From contig JAAFKB010000037.1 in NCBI GenBank assembly GCA_013299055.1, positions 1 to 36,401 on the forward strand: 36,401 nucleotides of DNA, read 5' to 3'. This stretch comes from Sphaerotilus sp. (GTDB lineage: Bacteria > Pseudomonadota > Gammaproteobacteria > Burkholderiales > Burkholderiaceae_C). A program made the position numbers and the translations under genes. The notes below the pieces were generated by a model, which saw only the letters and a program-made list of their open reading frames with translations, did no database searches and was not told the DNA's origin. The stretch's first letter is position 1. Every line of letters begins with the position of its first letter. Below are positions 15,607-22,996 of the stretch, in pieces.

Positions 15607-16032
15607 TCAGGCGGTGCGGCCGACGATCGATGCCGTGGCGATCAGCTCTTCCAGCATCGCCAGCGAGGCGCGGCCCGAGACCGAGAACGGGTCCAGCACC
15701 GGCCGGTCGCTGTACTTCAGCACGATCGACGGATTGATGCGTGCCAGGTTGACCTGTCCCATGGTCCAGCCGGAGAAGCGCCGCTCCGTGATCTCCTCGT
15801 AGTGCAGCACGGCCACGTCGTGGTGGCGGCCGTCGCGCACGATGGCGTTGTAGAGCCCGTTCACCGTGTCGCGCCCGCCTTCGAGCACCTGCATGAAGAC
15901 GTTGCCGCCATGGCAGAGGATGCCGGTGATGCCGAGCGCCGGGTTGTGGGCGCGCGACTGGGCGAGGATCGAGTCGATGATCTCGGGCGTGACCGCATCG
16001 GCGCGGCTTGCGTACAGCAGACGGACGAGCAT
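15607..16032 (-). CDS. BLUF-domain blue-light photoreceptor
   Basis: 141 residues, a stand-alone BLUF domain with a short C-terminal cap. The flavin-binding residues are visible: Tyr7 (LVRLLYASR), Asn30 (HNPALGITGIL), Gln48 (VFMQVLEG), and Trp89/Met91 (FSGWTMG). BLUF proteins bind FAD and signal blue light by hydrogen-bond rearrangement around Tyr/Gln; stand-alone forms act by protein-protein contact. The gene begins 7 bases after GTP cyclohydrolase I, so light sensing and pterin synthesis share a transcript. Its partner is unknown; a GGDEF-EAL enzyme is encoded convergently within 2 kb, and c-di-GMP enzymes are known BLUF targets elsewhere. Confidence 0.95.
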   Translation of the reverse strand: MLVRLLYASRADAVTPEIIDSILAQSRAHNPALGITGILCHGGNVFMQVLEGGRDTVNGLYNAIVRDGRHHDVAVLHYEEITERRFSGWTMGQVNLARINPSIVLKYSDRPVLDPFSVSGRASLAMLEELIATASIVGRTA

Positions 16033-16039
16033 GGTGCGT

Positions 16040-16759
16040 TCAGCCTTTGCGGTGGGAGAGGAGGGCGAGGAATTCGCGGCGCAGGTTCGGGTCTTTCAGG
16101 AAGGAGCCGCGCATGACGCTGTTGATCATCTTGGAGTCCAGGTCCTTGACACCGCGCCAGCCCATGCAGAAGTGGTCGGCCTCCATGATCACGGCCAGGC
16201 CGTCGGGCTGCATCTTGTCGTTGAGCAGGTCGGCCACCTGGGTGACGGCTTCTTCCTGGATCTGCGGGCGCGACATGATCCACTCGGCCAGCCGAGCGTA
16301 CTTGGACAGCCCGATCAGCGCCGAGTGCTCGTTGGGCATCACGCCGATCCAGAGCTTGCCGATGATGGGGCAGAGGTGGTGCGAGCAGGCGCTGCGCACG
16401 GTGATCGGACCGACGATCATCAGCTCGTTGAGGTGCTCGACGTTGGGGAACTCCGTCACCGGCGGCTGCGGCACATAGCGGCCGCGGAAGACCTCCTGCA
16501 GGTACATCTTGGCCACGCGGCGCGCGGTGTCCTGGGTGTTGTGGTCGCTGTCGGTGTCGATGACCAGGCTGTCGAGCACACCGGCCATCTTGCCCTGCAC
16601 CTCGTCGAGCAGCGCCTCCAGCTCACCTGGCTGGATGAAGTCAGCGATGTTGTCGTTGGCGTGGAAGCGGCGCTGGGCCGCCTGCAGCCTGGCACGGATG
16701 ACAGCGGACATGGGCTGACCGGTGTCGGTGGCGTCGGCGGTGTCGGGAGTGGAATTCAT
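16040..16759 (-). CDS. folE: GTP cyclohydrolase I
   Basis: 239 residues. FolE converts GTP to dihydroneopterin triphosphate, the first step of folate and pterin synthesis. The zinc site is visible as Cys125/His128 (RSACSHHLCPI) with Cys198 (DHFCMGWRG); further family motifs are QDTARRVAKMYLQEVFRGRY, 'SALIGLSKYARLAEW' and 'QEEAVTQVADLL'. The 'SACSHHLCP' and 'GWRG' forms differ from the E. coli 'LCEHHLLP'/'ARG' versions, suggesting a divergent FolE subgroup, perhaps a second copy next to a canonical one elsewhere. An extra ~20 residues at the N-terminus precede the conserved part; MSAV at residue 17 is an alternative start. It is the first gene of an apparent folE-BLUF operon. Confidence 0.93.
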   Translation of the reverse strand: MNSTPDTADATDTGQPMSAVIRARLQAAQRRFHANDNIADFIQPGELEALLDEVQGKMAGVLDSLVIDTDSDHNTQDTARRVAKMYLQEVFRGRYVPQPPVTEFPNVEHLNELMIVGPITVRSACSHHLCPIIGKLWIGVMPNEHSALIGLSKYARLAEWIMSRPQIQEEAVTQVADLLNDKMQPDGLAVIMEADHFCMGWRGVKDLDSKMINSVMRGSFLKDPNLRREFLALLSHRKG

Positions 16760-16926
16760 CGTGGTGGCGTGCGTCCGAAGTGGAAACTGATGCTAGCAGG
16801 GTGCATCCGTGGGCGCAGAGGCGCGCCAAGGTAAGGTTGAAGCCAGACAATTCCACAACATTGCCGGGGGCTGTGACCGAGGGTTTGCCAGAATGGACCC
16901 CACGGAGTCGAACTGAAGGATCCCCC

Positions 16927-17724
16927 ATGTCGCGCCCTGCGCTGATCGGCATTTCCGCCCGCATCTATTTTCCGAACACCCCGGTGGCGGACCTGGGCGG
17001 TGTCTTCACGCGCACGCTGCACTACCTGGAGCAGTCGGTGGCGCACTGGGTGCTGGGCGGGCGGGCCCTGGCGGTGATGATCCCGGCCATCGAGCGCGAG
17101 GGGATGATCGCCCGCAGCGAGATGAGCCTGGCCGAGTACGCCAGCCACCTCGACGGGCTGGTGCTGCAAGGCGGCAACGACATCGCCCCGGAGAGCTATG
17201 GCGAAACCCCGCTGCGTCCCGAGTGGAGCGGCGACCGGGTCCGCGACCGTTACGAGATCGACCTGTTCGAGGCGTTCGTGGCGGCCGGCAAGCCGGTGGT
17301 GGGCATCTGCCGCGGCTGCCAGCTCATCAACGTCGCGCTGGGCGGCACGCTCTACCAGGACATCCCGACCCAGGCGCCTTCCTCCGTGCGCCACCTGCAC
17401 CTGGAGCAATATGACCAGCAGTTCCACGCCGTGTCCATCCTGCCGGGGACGCGGCTGTCGGCGCTCTACCCGGGCGTGCGCGACACGGTGATCAACTCGA
17501 TCCACCACCAGGCGGTCAAGGATCTCGGCCGCAACCTCACGGTCGAGGCGCGCGCCCAGCCAGACGGGCTGGTCGAGGCCATCCGCTGGAACGGGCCGAG
17601 CCATGTCTTCGGCATGCAGTGGCATCCCGAATTCATGGCCCAGCAGCGCCACCACCCCACCCAGCTCGACGGCCAGCCCATCCTGCGCGACTTCCTCGAC
17701 GCCTGTCTGCGCCGACGCGGCTGA
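16927..17724 (+). CDS. Gamma-glutamyl-gamma-aminobutyrate hydrolase (PuuD)-family class I glutamine amidotransferase-like protein
   Basis: 265 residues, stand-alone class I glutaminase fold. The nucleophile is Cys128 in GICRGCQLINVALGG and the partner His-Glu lies in MQWHPEF; 'GLVLQGGNDIAPESYG' and INSIHHQAVKDLG are family hallmarks. PuuD hydrolyses gamma-glutamyl-GABA in putrescine breakdown; no other puu genes are nearby, so the substrate may differ. ATG 16927 follows AAGGA at a good distance and the protein opens directly with RPALIGISAR. It diverges from folE across 167 bases. Family assignment is firm; exact substrate is not. Confidence 0.9.
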   Translation: MSRPALIGISARIYFPNTPVADLGGVFTRTLHYLEQSVAHWVLGGRALAVMIPAIEREGMIARSEMSLAEYASHLDGLVLQGGNDIAPESYGETPLRPEWSGDRVRDRYEIDLFEAFVAAGKPVVGICRGCQLINVALGGTLYQDIPTQAPSSVRHLHLEQYDQQFHAVSILPGTRLSALYPGVRDTVINSIHHQAVKDLGRNLTVEARAQPDGLVEAIRWNGPSHVFGMQWHPEFMAQQRHHPTQLDGQPILRDFLDACLRRRG

Positions 17725-17851
17725 TCCCGTGTCAAGTGTGACGGCTTGAAATTCTTGTGCCGGTGTCGATAACCCGGCAGAGGCTGCTGCCGTGCACAGG
17801 CCAGGCTAACGTGATAAACGATGCAGTACCGTTTCCTGATTTGCGAAGGTG

Positions 17852-17865
17852 CGCGAAATTTCGCG
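17852..17865. promoter_or_regulatory. Perfect 14-bp palindrome in the 17725-17999 intergenic region
   Basis: CGCGAAATTTCGCG is a perfect inverted repeat, 148 bases before the next gene and about 50 bases upstream of a TTGACA box. The surrounding ~100 bases are unusually AT-rich for this window. It has no loop and no T-run, so it looks like a protein-binding site rather than a terminator. The binding protein is unknown. Confidence 0.5.
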
Positions 17866-17915
17866 TGAATTTATGTCAGGATTTGGTGTTTTCGGTTTTT
17901 TCAGGACCGGCATTC

Positions 17916-17946
17916 TTGACAACAAGGGCTTCGCGCCTGTGATTTT
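17916..17946 (+). promoter_or_regulatory. Candidate sigma-70 promoter for the unknown gene at 18000
   Basis: A perfect TTGACA at 17916-17921 is followed by a weak AT-rich -10 region TGTGATTTT (17938-17946). A start near 17952 would leave a leader of about 48 bases. The -10 is poor and spacing is uncertain, so only the -35 is convincing. Confidence 0.4.
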
Positions 17947-17999
17947 CGACGGGGTAGCATGAGATTTTCAATTCAAGACAGAAGCGGGGATGCCTGACC

Positions 18000-18809
18000 A
18001 TGGCCGACATGCAAGCAACCCGGCGGCGTGCCGCCGTGGCGGTGTTCTCCGATCTGCTCGACGAGATGGCGCTCACCGAGGCCTTGTGGCTGCAGCACGA
18101 GACGATGCGGGGCGAAAACGTCTCGGACATCATCGCCTACGTCGACGTGGTCGCCCAGCGCCACCTGCTCGACGCGGCTTCCGTGAAGCGGCTCTACAAC
18201 CAGTTCTACAAGGCCCTGCGCGAAAGCCCGGAACGCCTGCCGCTGGACCCCTGGCCCGCCATGCAGGCCGCCCGCGCCGCGGCCCGGCCGCCTGCACCGC
18301 CCCCGGTCGCGGTCGCGGTCCCTCTCGTCGCCGCGGCCCCCGTCCCGGTCGCTGCGGTGCCTGTCATCAACCCGGTCGCTGCTGCGCTGGCAGCGGCACA
18401 GGCGGCCGTGCCGCTGCAGTCGCTGGTGCCGCAGGAGCCGCCGGTGGTGTTCGGCGCGCTCATGCGCTCGGTGGTGGCGGAGGTGTTCCAGCACCACCGC
18501 GACGCGCTGGAGGAAGTGCGCAAGGACGCCCTGCAGCGACTGGACGACTCGCTGGCGGCGCCCGCGCTGCGCCAGCAGTTCCGCAGCGGCTGGAGCCGCG
18601 CCCTGCAGCACGACTGGCAGCTGCCCGGCGCGCACGGCGATCTGGCCGAGCTGACTCGCGTGCTCTACCAGGCGCTGGGCGATGCCTTCGGGCGTGCGGG
18701 GGCCGACCACATCCTCAAGCGGGGACTGGAAGCTGCCGAAGCTGTGCCAGAGGCCCGTGTCTTCTCGCCGCGCCGGCTGCTGGCCACCACCAAGGGCCTG
18801 CGCCTCTGA
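18000..18809 (+). CDS. Protein of unknown function with Ala/Pro/Val-rich linker
   Basis: 269 residues, no signal peptide or membrane helix; I do not recognise the family. Residues 1-85 look helical (AVAVFSDLLDEMALTEALWLQHETMRGENVSDIIAYVDVVAQ...). About 88-140 is a low-complexity linker rich in Ala, Pro and Val. About 145-269 is a second helical domain (FGALMRSVVAEVFQHHRDALEEVRKDALQRL ... LYQALGDAFGRAGADHILKRGLEAAE). Two folded modules on a flexible tether suggest a scaffold or regulator rather than an enzyme. It has its own candidate promoter and is followed after 87 bases by a transporter gene with its own ribosome site. Composition and third-position GC match the neighbours, so it is a genuine gene. 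Confidence 0.75.
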   Translation: MADMQATRRRAAVAVFSDLLDEMALTEALWLQHETMRGENVSDIIAYVDVVAQRHLLDAASVKRLYNQFYKALRESPERLPLDPWPAMQAARAAARPPAPPPVAVAVPLVAAAPVPVAAVPVINPVAAALAAAQAAVPLQSLVPQEPPVVFGALMRSVVAEVFQHHRDALEEVRKDALQRLDDSLAAPALRQQFRSGWSRALQHDWQLPGAHGDLAELTRVLYQALGDAFGRAGADHILKRGLEAAEAVPEARVFSPRRLLATTKGLRL

Positions 18810-18896
18810 GCCGGCCCGGCCCCGGTCCTGACCTTGTCATGAACACAGCGCCGCGTGCGTCGTCGACCCGATCGCCGACCGCGGCAGGAGAACACC

Positions 18897-20648
18897 ATGT
18901 CCCCTCTGCAGGACGCCCGTGAGTCCGCCGTCGACGCCGACGACGATCACCACGACTCCACCCCGATGACCGCACAGGAGCGCAAGGTCATCCTCGCCTC
19001 CTCGCTCGGCACCATCTTCGAGTGGTACGACTTCTACCTCTACGGCGCGCTGGCGGCGATCATCGCCAAGCAGTTCTTCACGGCACTGGAGCCGACCTCG
19101 GCCTTCATCTTCGCGCTGCTGGCGTTCGCGGCCGGCTTCATCGTGCGACCCGTCGGCGCGGTGATCTTCGGCGGTCTGGGCGACATGATCGGCCGCAAGT
19201 ACACCTTCCTGGCCACCATCGTCATCATGGGCGTGGCCACGTCGCTGGTGGCAGTGCTGCCGACCTACAGCACGGCGGGCGCCTTTGCCCCGATCGCGCT
19301 GGTGGCGCTGCGGATGCTGCAGGGCCTGGCGCTGGGCGGCGAGTACGGCGGCGCGGCGATCTACGTGGCCGAGCACGCGCCCCAGAACCGGCGCGGCGCC
19401 TACACGGCGTGGGTGCAGACGACCGCCACGGTGGGCCTGTTCCTGTCGCTGGTGGTCATCCTGAGCACGCGCAGCCTGCTGGGTGAAGCGGCGTTTGCCG
19501 AGTGGGGCTGGCGCATCCCGTTCGCGCTGTCGGCGGTGATGCTGGCGGTGTCGCTGTGGATCCGGCTGTCGATGAGCGAGTCGCCCGCCTTCCGCAAGAT
19601 GCAGGAAGAGGGCAAGACCTCCAAGGCACCGCTGGCCGAGTGCTTCGGGCAGTGGAAGAACCTCAAGATCATCGTGCTGGCACTGTTCGGGCTGGTCGCC
19701 GGTCAGGCGGTGGTCTGGTACACGGGGCAGTTCTACGCGCTGTTCTTCCTCACTGGCACGCTCAAGGTCGATCCGACCACGGCCAACATCCTCATCGCCA
19801 TCGCGCTGCTGATCGGCACGCCGTTCTTCGTCGTGTTCGGCACGCTGTCGGACCGCATCGGCCGCAAGCCCATCATCATGGCCGGGCTGCTGCTGTCCTG
19901 CGTGGCCTACTTCCCGCTGTTCAACCTGCTGACCACGCTGGCCAATCCGGATCTGGCCGCAGCACAGGAGCGGGTCAAGATCGTCGTGAAGGCCGACCCG
20001 ATGACCTGCTCCTTCCAGGGTAGCCCGATCGCCAAGGAAACCGACTTCACCTCGTCCTGCGACATCGCCAAGCGCACCCTGGCGCAGCTCTCGGCAAGCT
20101 ACACCAATGTGGCGTTGCCGTCTGGCTCCCCCACCGAGGTGCATGTGGGCTCCACAGTGCTCAAGCCGCCCAATGGCCTGCTGACGGCCGAGGGGGATCG
20201 CTTCGAGTCCGACAACCTCGTCGACATCGCGCAGTTCCGCAAGCAGGATCTGCCGGACGCGCTGGAGGCCGCCGGCTACCCGCGCAAGGCCGATCCGGCC
20301 AAGATCCACCACGTCGGCGTGGTGGCGGTGCTGGTGGTGCTGATGCTGCTGGTGACGATGGTCTACGGCCCGATCGCGGCCACGCTGGTCGAGATGTTCC
20401 CGACCCGCATCCGCTACACCTCGATGAGCCTGCCGTACCACATCGGCAACGGGTGGTTCGGCGGTCTGATGCCTACCATCGCCTTCGCCATGGTGGCGCA
20501 GAACGGCGACATGTACCACGGGCTCTGGTACCCGATCGGGGTAGCGGCCCTGACCTTCGTGGTCGGCATGTTCTTCATCCGCGAGACCAAGGATGTGGAC
20601 ATCTACGCCAAGTTCCTCTACTGGCACCCGAACCGTCTGCGCAAGTAA
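18897..20648 (+). CDS. MFS transporter, metabolite:H+ symporter (MHS) family, with large internal loop
   Basis: 583 residues, longer than the usual ~430-450 for the family. N-terminal SSLGTIFEWYDFYLYGALAAII and GGLGDMIGRKYTFL are MHS signatures (proline/betaine, alpha-ketoglutarate type carriers), and GTLSDRIGRKPIIMAG marks the second half. An extra ~115 residues (about 350-468) sit between late membrane helices: a soluble, charged, cysteine-containing segment (MTCSFQG, TSSCDIA) likely on the periplasmic side. Membrane helices resume at 'VVAVLVVLMLLVTMVYGPIAATLVEMFPTRIRYT'. ATG 18897 follows AGGAG. The substrate is probably a small organic acid or zwitterion, not determinable here. Confidence 0.9.
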   Translation: MSPLQDARESAVDADDDHHDSTPMTAQERKVILASSLGTIFEWYDFYLYGALAAIIAKQFFTALEPTSAFIFALLAFAAGFIVRPVGAVIFGGLGDMIGRKYTFLATIVIMGVATSLVAVLPTYSTAGAFAPIALVALRMLQGLALGGEYGGAAIYVAEHAPQNRRGAYTAWVQTTATVGLFLSLVVILSTRSLLGEAAFAEWGWRIPFALSAVMLAVSLWIRLSMSESPAFRKMQEEGKTSKAPLAECFGQWKNLKIIVLALFGLVAGQAVVWYTGQFYALFFLTGTLKVDPTTANILIAIALLIGTPFFVVFGTLSDRIGRKPIIMAGLLLSCVAYFPLFNLLTTLANPDLAAAQERVKIVVKADPMTCSFQGSPIAKETDFTSSCDIAKRTLAQLSASYTNVALPSGSPTEVHVGSTVLKPPNGLLTAEGDRFESDNLVDIAQFRKQDLPDALEAAGYPRKADPAKIHHVGVVAVLVVLMLLVTMVYGPIAATLVEMFPTRIRYTSMSLPYHIGNGWFGGLMPTIAFAMVAQNGDMYHGLWYPIGVAALTFVVGMFFIRETKDVDIYAKFLYWHPNRLRK

Positions 20649-20655
20649 GGGCAAG

Positions 20656-20676
20656 GTGCAGGGCCGGGGCCCGCAC
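20656..20676. terminator. Hairpin between convergent transporter and uspA genes (weak terminator candidate)
   Basis: GTGC-a-GGGC / GCCC-GCAC forms a GC-rich stem-loop in the 30-base gap between the two convergent stops. There is no T-run on either side, so intrinsic termination is doubtful. Confidence 0.35.
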
Positions 20677-20678
20677 GT

Positions 20679-21152
20679 TCACGCCGCCGGGGTCCGGGCC
20701 TCGGCGGGCTCGCCCAGCTCGGCGAGATCCTGCGCGTCCACCTCGGGCGGCTGGTGCGGCACCCGCAGCACCGGCACGCGGCTGTGGCGCTCCACGGCGT
20801 GTGCCACCGCATGGTCCTGCAGCGCCAGCACGATCAGGTCGCAGCCCTGCAGCTCGGCCTGCTCCACGACCTGCTGTGCCAGATCGCCCGTGACCACCAG
20901 CCCGGTGCAGGCCACGCCGGCCGCGTCCAGCAGCGCGTGCGCTGCCTGCAGGGCGTGCTCTCCGGCGTCGTGGCTGGCGCCTTCGATCACCTCGGCGTCT
21001 GGCGCCAGCACCACTTCGTACAGGTGAGGCGGCTCCTGCACGTTGAGCAGCACGGCGGTGAACGCCAGTCCATGCGTGCGCAGGCGCAGCGCCAGATGCA
21101 CGGCCTCCAGGGCTTCGGGACTGCCATCGACGGGCATCAGGATGCTGACCAT
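20679..21152 (-). CDS. Universal stress protein (UspA-like), apparently without the ATP-binding motif
   Basis: 157 residues. It opens MVSILMPVDGSPEALEAVHLALRL, a standard UspA start, and continues with 'AEVIEGASHDAGEHALQAAHALLDAAGV' and DLIVLALQDHAVAHAVERHSRVPVLRV. In ATP-binding members the last segment contains G-2x-G-9x-G(S/T); here those glycines are missing, suggesting the non-ATP-binding UspA subtype. A ~20-residue acidic C-terminal tail is extra. ATG 21152 is preceded by AAGGAG at ideal spacing. A heptanucleotide repeat lies 22 bases upstream of the start. It diverges from the methyltransferase gene. Confidence 0.9.
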   Translation of the reverse strand: MVSILMPVDGSPEALEAVHLALRLRTHGLAFTAVLLNVQEPPHLYEVVLAPDAEVIEGASHDAGEHALQAAHALLDAAGVACTGLVVTGDLAQQVVEQAELQGCDLIVLALQDHAVAHAVERHSRVPVLRVPHQPPEVDAQDLAELGEPAEARTPAA

Positions 21153-21173
21153 GGGGAGACTCCTTCGACGTGT

Positions 21174-21208
21174 GGGAACGGGGAACGGGGAACGGGGAAC
21201 GGGGAACG
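21174..21208. repeat. Five perfect copies of a heptanucleotide (GGGAACG)
   Basis: Five uninterrupted GGGAACG units (CGTTCCC on the minus strand). They occupy the 143-base spacer between uspA (start 21152, minus) and the methyltransferase gene (21296, plus), most likely in the promoter or leader of uspA. Tandem short repeats of this type can change copy number by slippage. Seven-base units here would shift promoter spacing rather than a reading frame. Confidence 0.9.
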
Positions 21209-21295
21209 CGCGACGCTGGTGGGATGCTACTGCGGCTGCGGCGATACTGCGGGGCCTGTTCCTGCCTGATCGACCGACGCCCGTTGCCTGTGCCC

Positions 21296-22519
21296 ATGAC
21301 GCCCCCATCCCCCTTGATGCTCACCTGGACCGAGGACGACCAGGTCCGCACGGCGCGCTGGCGCTCCGAGAACGGGGCGCCGCTGCCGCGCCGGGTGGTG
21401 CTGGCCGATGACCAGATGGCGGCCGACGCGGCGCTGCGCTTGGCGCGGGAGGGCGCGGTGCTGCTGTGGCGGGGCGATTTCCAGAATGCACGGCTGCTGC
21501 TGCAGGCCATGGGCCGGCGGCTGGACCGCATTGGCGCCCGCGCGCGGACTGCACCGGACGCGGTGCCGGAGGCGGACACGGCTGCGGATCCGACGGGCTT
21601 GCGCACGGTGTTCCACCAGCACCGCCAGGCCCAGGCCCAGCGCGCCCGGCTGCTGTCGTCGCTGGTGCTGGAGCTGGCGGGCGACCATGGCATCGCGTTG
21701 CGCCGTGCGCCCGATCTGCGGCTGGCGTGCGCCGAGGCGTATGGCCCCGCCGATGGCCAGCCGAGCGTGGTGGCGCTGCGGGAGCTGCAGGGGCTGGTCG
21801 GCGCGCACGAGTGGCGAAAGAAGGGCGTGGCGATCACGGCGACGGGGGGGCGTGTCCATGCCCACTATGGCGTGTTTTCGCCCGTGCGCGGGGAGTATGT
21901 GGACCTGGTGGACCAGGCTGCCCTGCCATCGACGGCGCTGGCCTTCGACATCGGCACGGGCAGCGGCGTGCTGGCGGCCGTGCTGGCACGGCGCGGGGTG
22001 CGGCGGGTGGTGGCGACGGACCTGTCGGCGCGGGCGCTGGAGTGTGCTGCGGACAACCTCCGGCGCCTGGGGTGCGCGCAGCAGGTGGAACTGGTGTGCA
22101 CCGATCTCTTTCCGCCGGGGCATGCGCCGCTGGTGGTCTGCAACCCGCCGTGGCTGCCCGGCAAGCCCGCCACCGCCATCGAGCACGCGCTCTACGACCC
22201 GGACAGCCGGATGCTGCGGGGGTTTCTGGCGGGGCTGTCGGTGCACCTGACGCCGGGCGGCGAGGGTTGGCTGATCCTGTCGGATCTGGCCGAACGGCTG
22301 GGGCTGCGCAGCCGGGCGCAGCTGCTGAAGTGGATCGAGCAGGCCGGTCTGGTGGTGGTGGGGACGGCGTCGATCCGGCCGCGGCATCCCAAGGCACTGG
22401 ACCCGACCGACAGGCTGCACGCCGCAAGGCGCGCTGAAACCACCATGCTGTGGCGTCTGGTGGTGGTCGCAGAAGGTGGGGGAGGGGTGACGAGCCTGAA
22501 CCCTGGCACTGGAGGCTAA
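21296..22519 (+). CDS. Class I SAM-dependent methyltransferase with NPPW motif
   Basis: 407 residues. The C-terminal half is a Rossmann methyltransferase: motif I FDIGTGSGVLAAVLARRG (about residue 217), 'VVATDLSARALECAADNLRRLG', and the catalytic VCNPPWLPG (NPPY-type, used for N-methylation of nucleobases or Gln side chains, as in PrmC, RlmF/RlmG and DNA N6 enzymes). The N-terminal ~180 residues are an unassigned domain that may bind the target. ATG 21296 is used; MLTW, 7 codons on, is an alternative. The final 31 bases lie antisense over the 3' end of the SRP RNA gene. Ribosomal RNA or protein modification is the best guess; no target can be named. Confidence 0.85.
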   Translation: MTPPSPLMLTWTEDDQVRTARWRSENGAPLPRRVVLADDQMAADAALRLAREGAVLLWRGDFQNARLLLQAMGRRLDRIGARARTAPDAVPEADTAADPTGLRTVFHQHRQAQAQRARLLSSLVLELAGDHGIALRRAPDLRLACAEAYGPADGQPSVVALRELQGLVGAHEWRKKGVAITATGGRVHAHYGVFSPVRGEYVDLVDQAALPSTALAFDIGTGSGVLAAVLARRGVRRVVATDLSARALECAADNLRRLGCAQQVELVCTDLFPPGHAPLVVCNPPWLPGKPATAIEHALYDPDSRMLRGFLAGLSVHLTPGGEGWLILSDLAERLGLRSRAQLLKWIEQAGLVVVGTASIRPRHPKALDPTDRLHAARRAETTMLWRLVVVAEGGGGVTSLNPGTGG

Positions 22520-22584
22520 CGGTTAGGGCTGCTTCGTTCCCGACCTGACCCGTTTGGCCGCGCCCCCATGCAGGGAGGCCCGTC
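22489..22584 (-). ncRNA. ffs: Signal recognition particle 4.5S RNA (small, Alu-less)
   Basis: The minus strand carries the SRP core GGTCAGGTCGGGAACGAAGC followed by AGCC (22550-22527), closely matching E. coli 4.5S RNA. The apical UCC-GGAA-GGA stem-loop is UCG-GGAA-CGA here, a compensating base-pair change that keeps the GGAA tetraloop. The 5' and 3' ends (22584-22576 and 22497-22489) pair in a 9-bp closing helix with one G-U, giving a 96-nt hairpin RNA, in line with the ~100-114 nt of bacterial small SRP RNAs. With Ffh it targets membrane proteins co-translationally. The 3' end overlaps the methyltransferase gene by 31 bases. I see no T-rich terminator; processing may define the end. Confidence 0.92.
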
Positions 22585-22591
22585 GAGGCCG

Positions 22592-22597
22592 ATTGTA
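22592..22597 (-). promoter_or_regulatory. -10 element of the SRP RNA gene
   Basis: TACAAT on the minus strand ends 7 bases before the predicted RNA 5' end at G22584, ideal -10 spacing. The -35 region (around 22615-22621) is weak. The agreement between this box and the end predicted independently from the closing helix supports both. Confidence 0.65.
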
Positions 22598-22692
22598 ATC
22601 GAGTTGCATCGCGTTGCGCCCGACACTGTGCAGATTCCGGTTCTATGCGATTATCCAGTTCTTGTTGCAGCTTGCAGGGCTGTCATTCATCA

Positions 22693-22989
22693 ATGAAGCA
22701 AACCGAACGCCAGATCGTCGACCACGAAGACGACGCCGAACGCATCGCGGCCATCCGCAAGATCCGCAAGTTGATGGATTTCTGGCGCATCTCGCCCGCC
22801 GAACTGCGTGGCCGCCCGGCGCCACAGTCCCAGCCCGCCCGCGCCGCCGAGGTCCGTTATCGCCATCCCATCACCCAGGAAGTCTGGGACGGTCAGGGTG
22901 TGCAGCCGCAATGGTTGCGTGATGCCTTGATCAAGCAGGGGTATACCGTGGACGAGCTGCGCCCGGTCGATGTTTCTCCGACCGCCTGA
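22693..22989 (+). CDS. H-NS family nucleoid protein, short, with altered DNA-binding loop
   Basis: 98 residues. The C-terminal half VRYRHPITQEVWDGQGVQPQWLRDAL matches the H-NS C-terminal domain (consensus like 'YR-P-TG-TWSGRGR-P-WL'), the part that inserts into the AT-rich minor groove. The critical RGR-type core is VWDGQGVQP here, lacking both arginines. The N-terminal half (ERIAAIRKIRKLMDFWRISPAEL) is a short helical region too small for full H-NS oligomerisation. Such small H-NS-like proteins are numerous in Burkholderiales. The start at ATG 22693 has no strong Shine-Dalgarno. It diverges from the SRP RNA gene and converges on oxyR with a 7-base gap. Confidence 0.85.
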   Translation: MKQTERQIVDHEDDAERIAAIRKIRKLMDFWRISPAELRGRPAPQSQPARAAEVRYRHPITQEVWDGQGVQPQWLRDALIKQGYTVDELRPVDVSPTA

Positions 22990-22996
22990 TCTGCCG

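Noticed and set aside
18855..18896. Earlier in-frame start for the MHS transporter adding 14 residues
   Set aside because: The extension is Arg-rich and unconserved, while ATG 18897 has AGGAG at the right distance.
21174..21208. Heptanucleotide array as a CRISPR
   Set aside because: Units are contiguous with no spacers and no cas genes are present.
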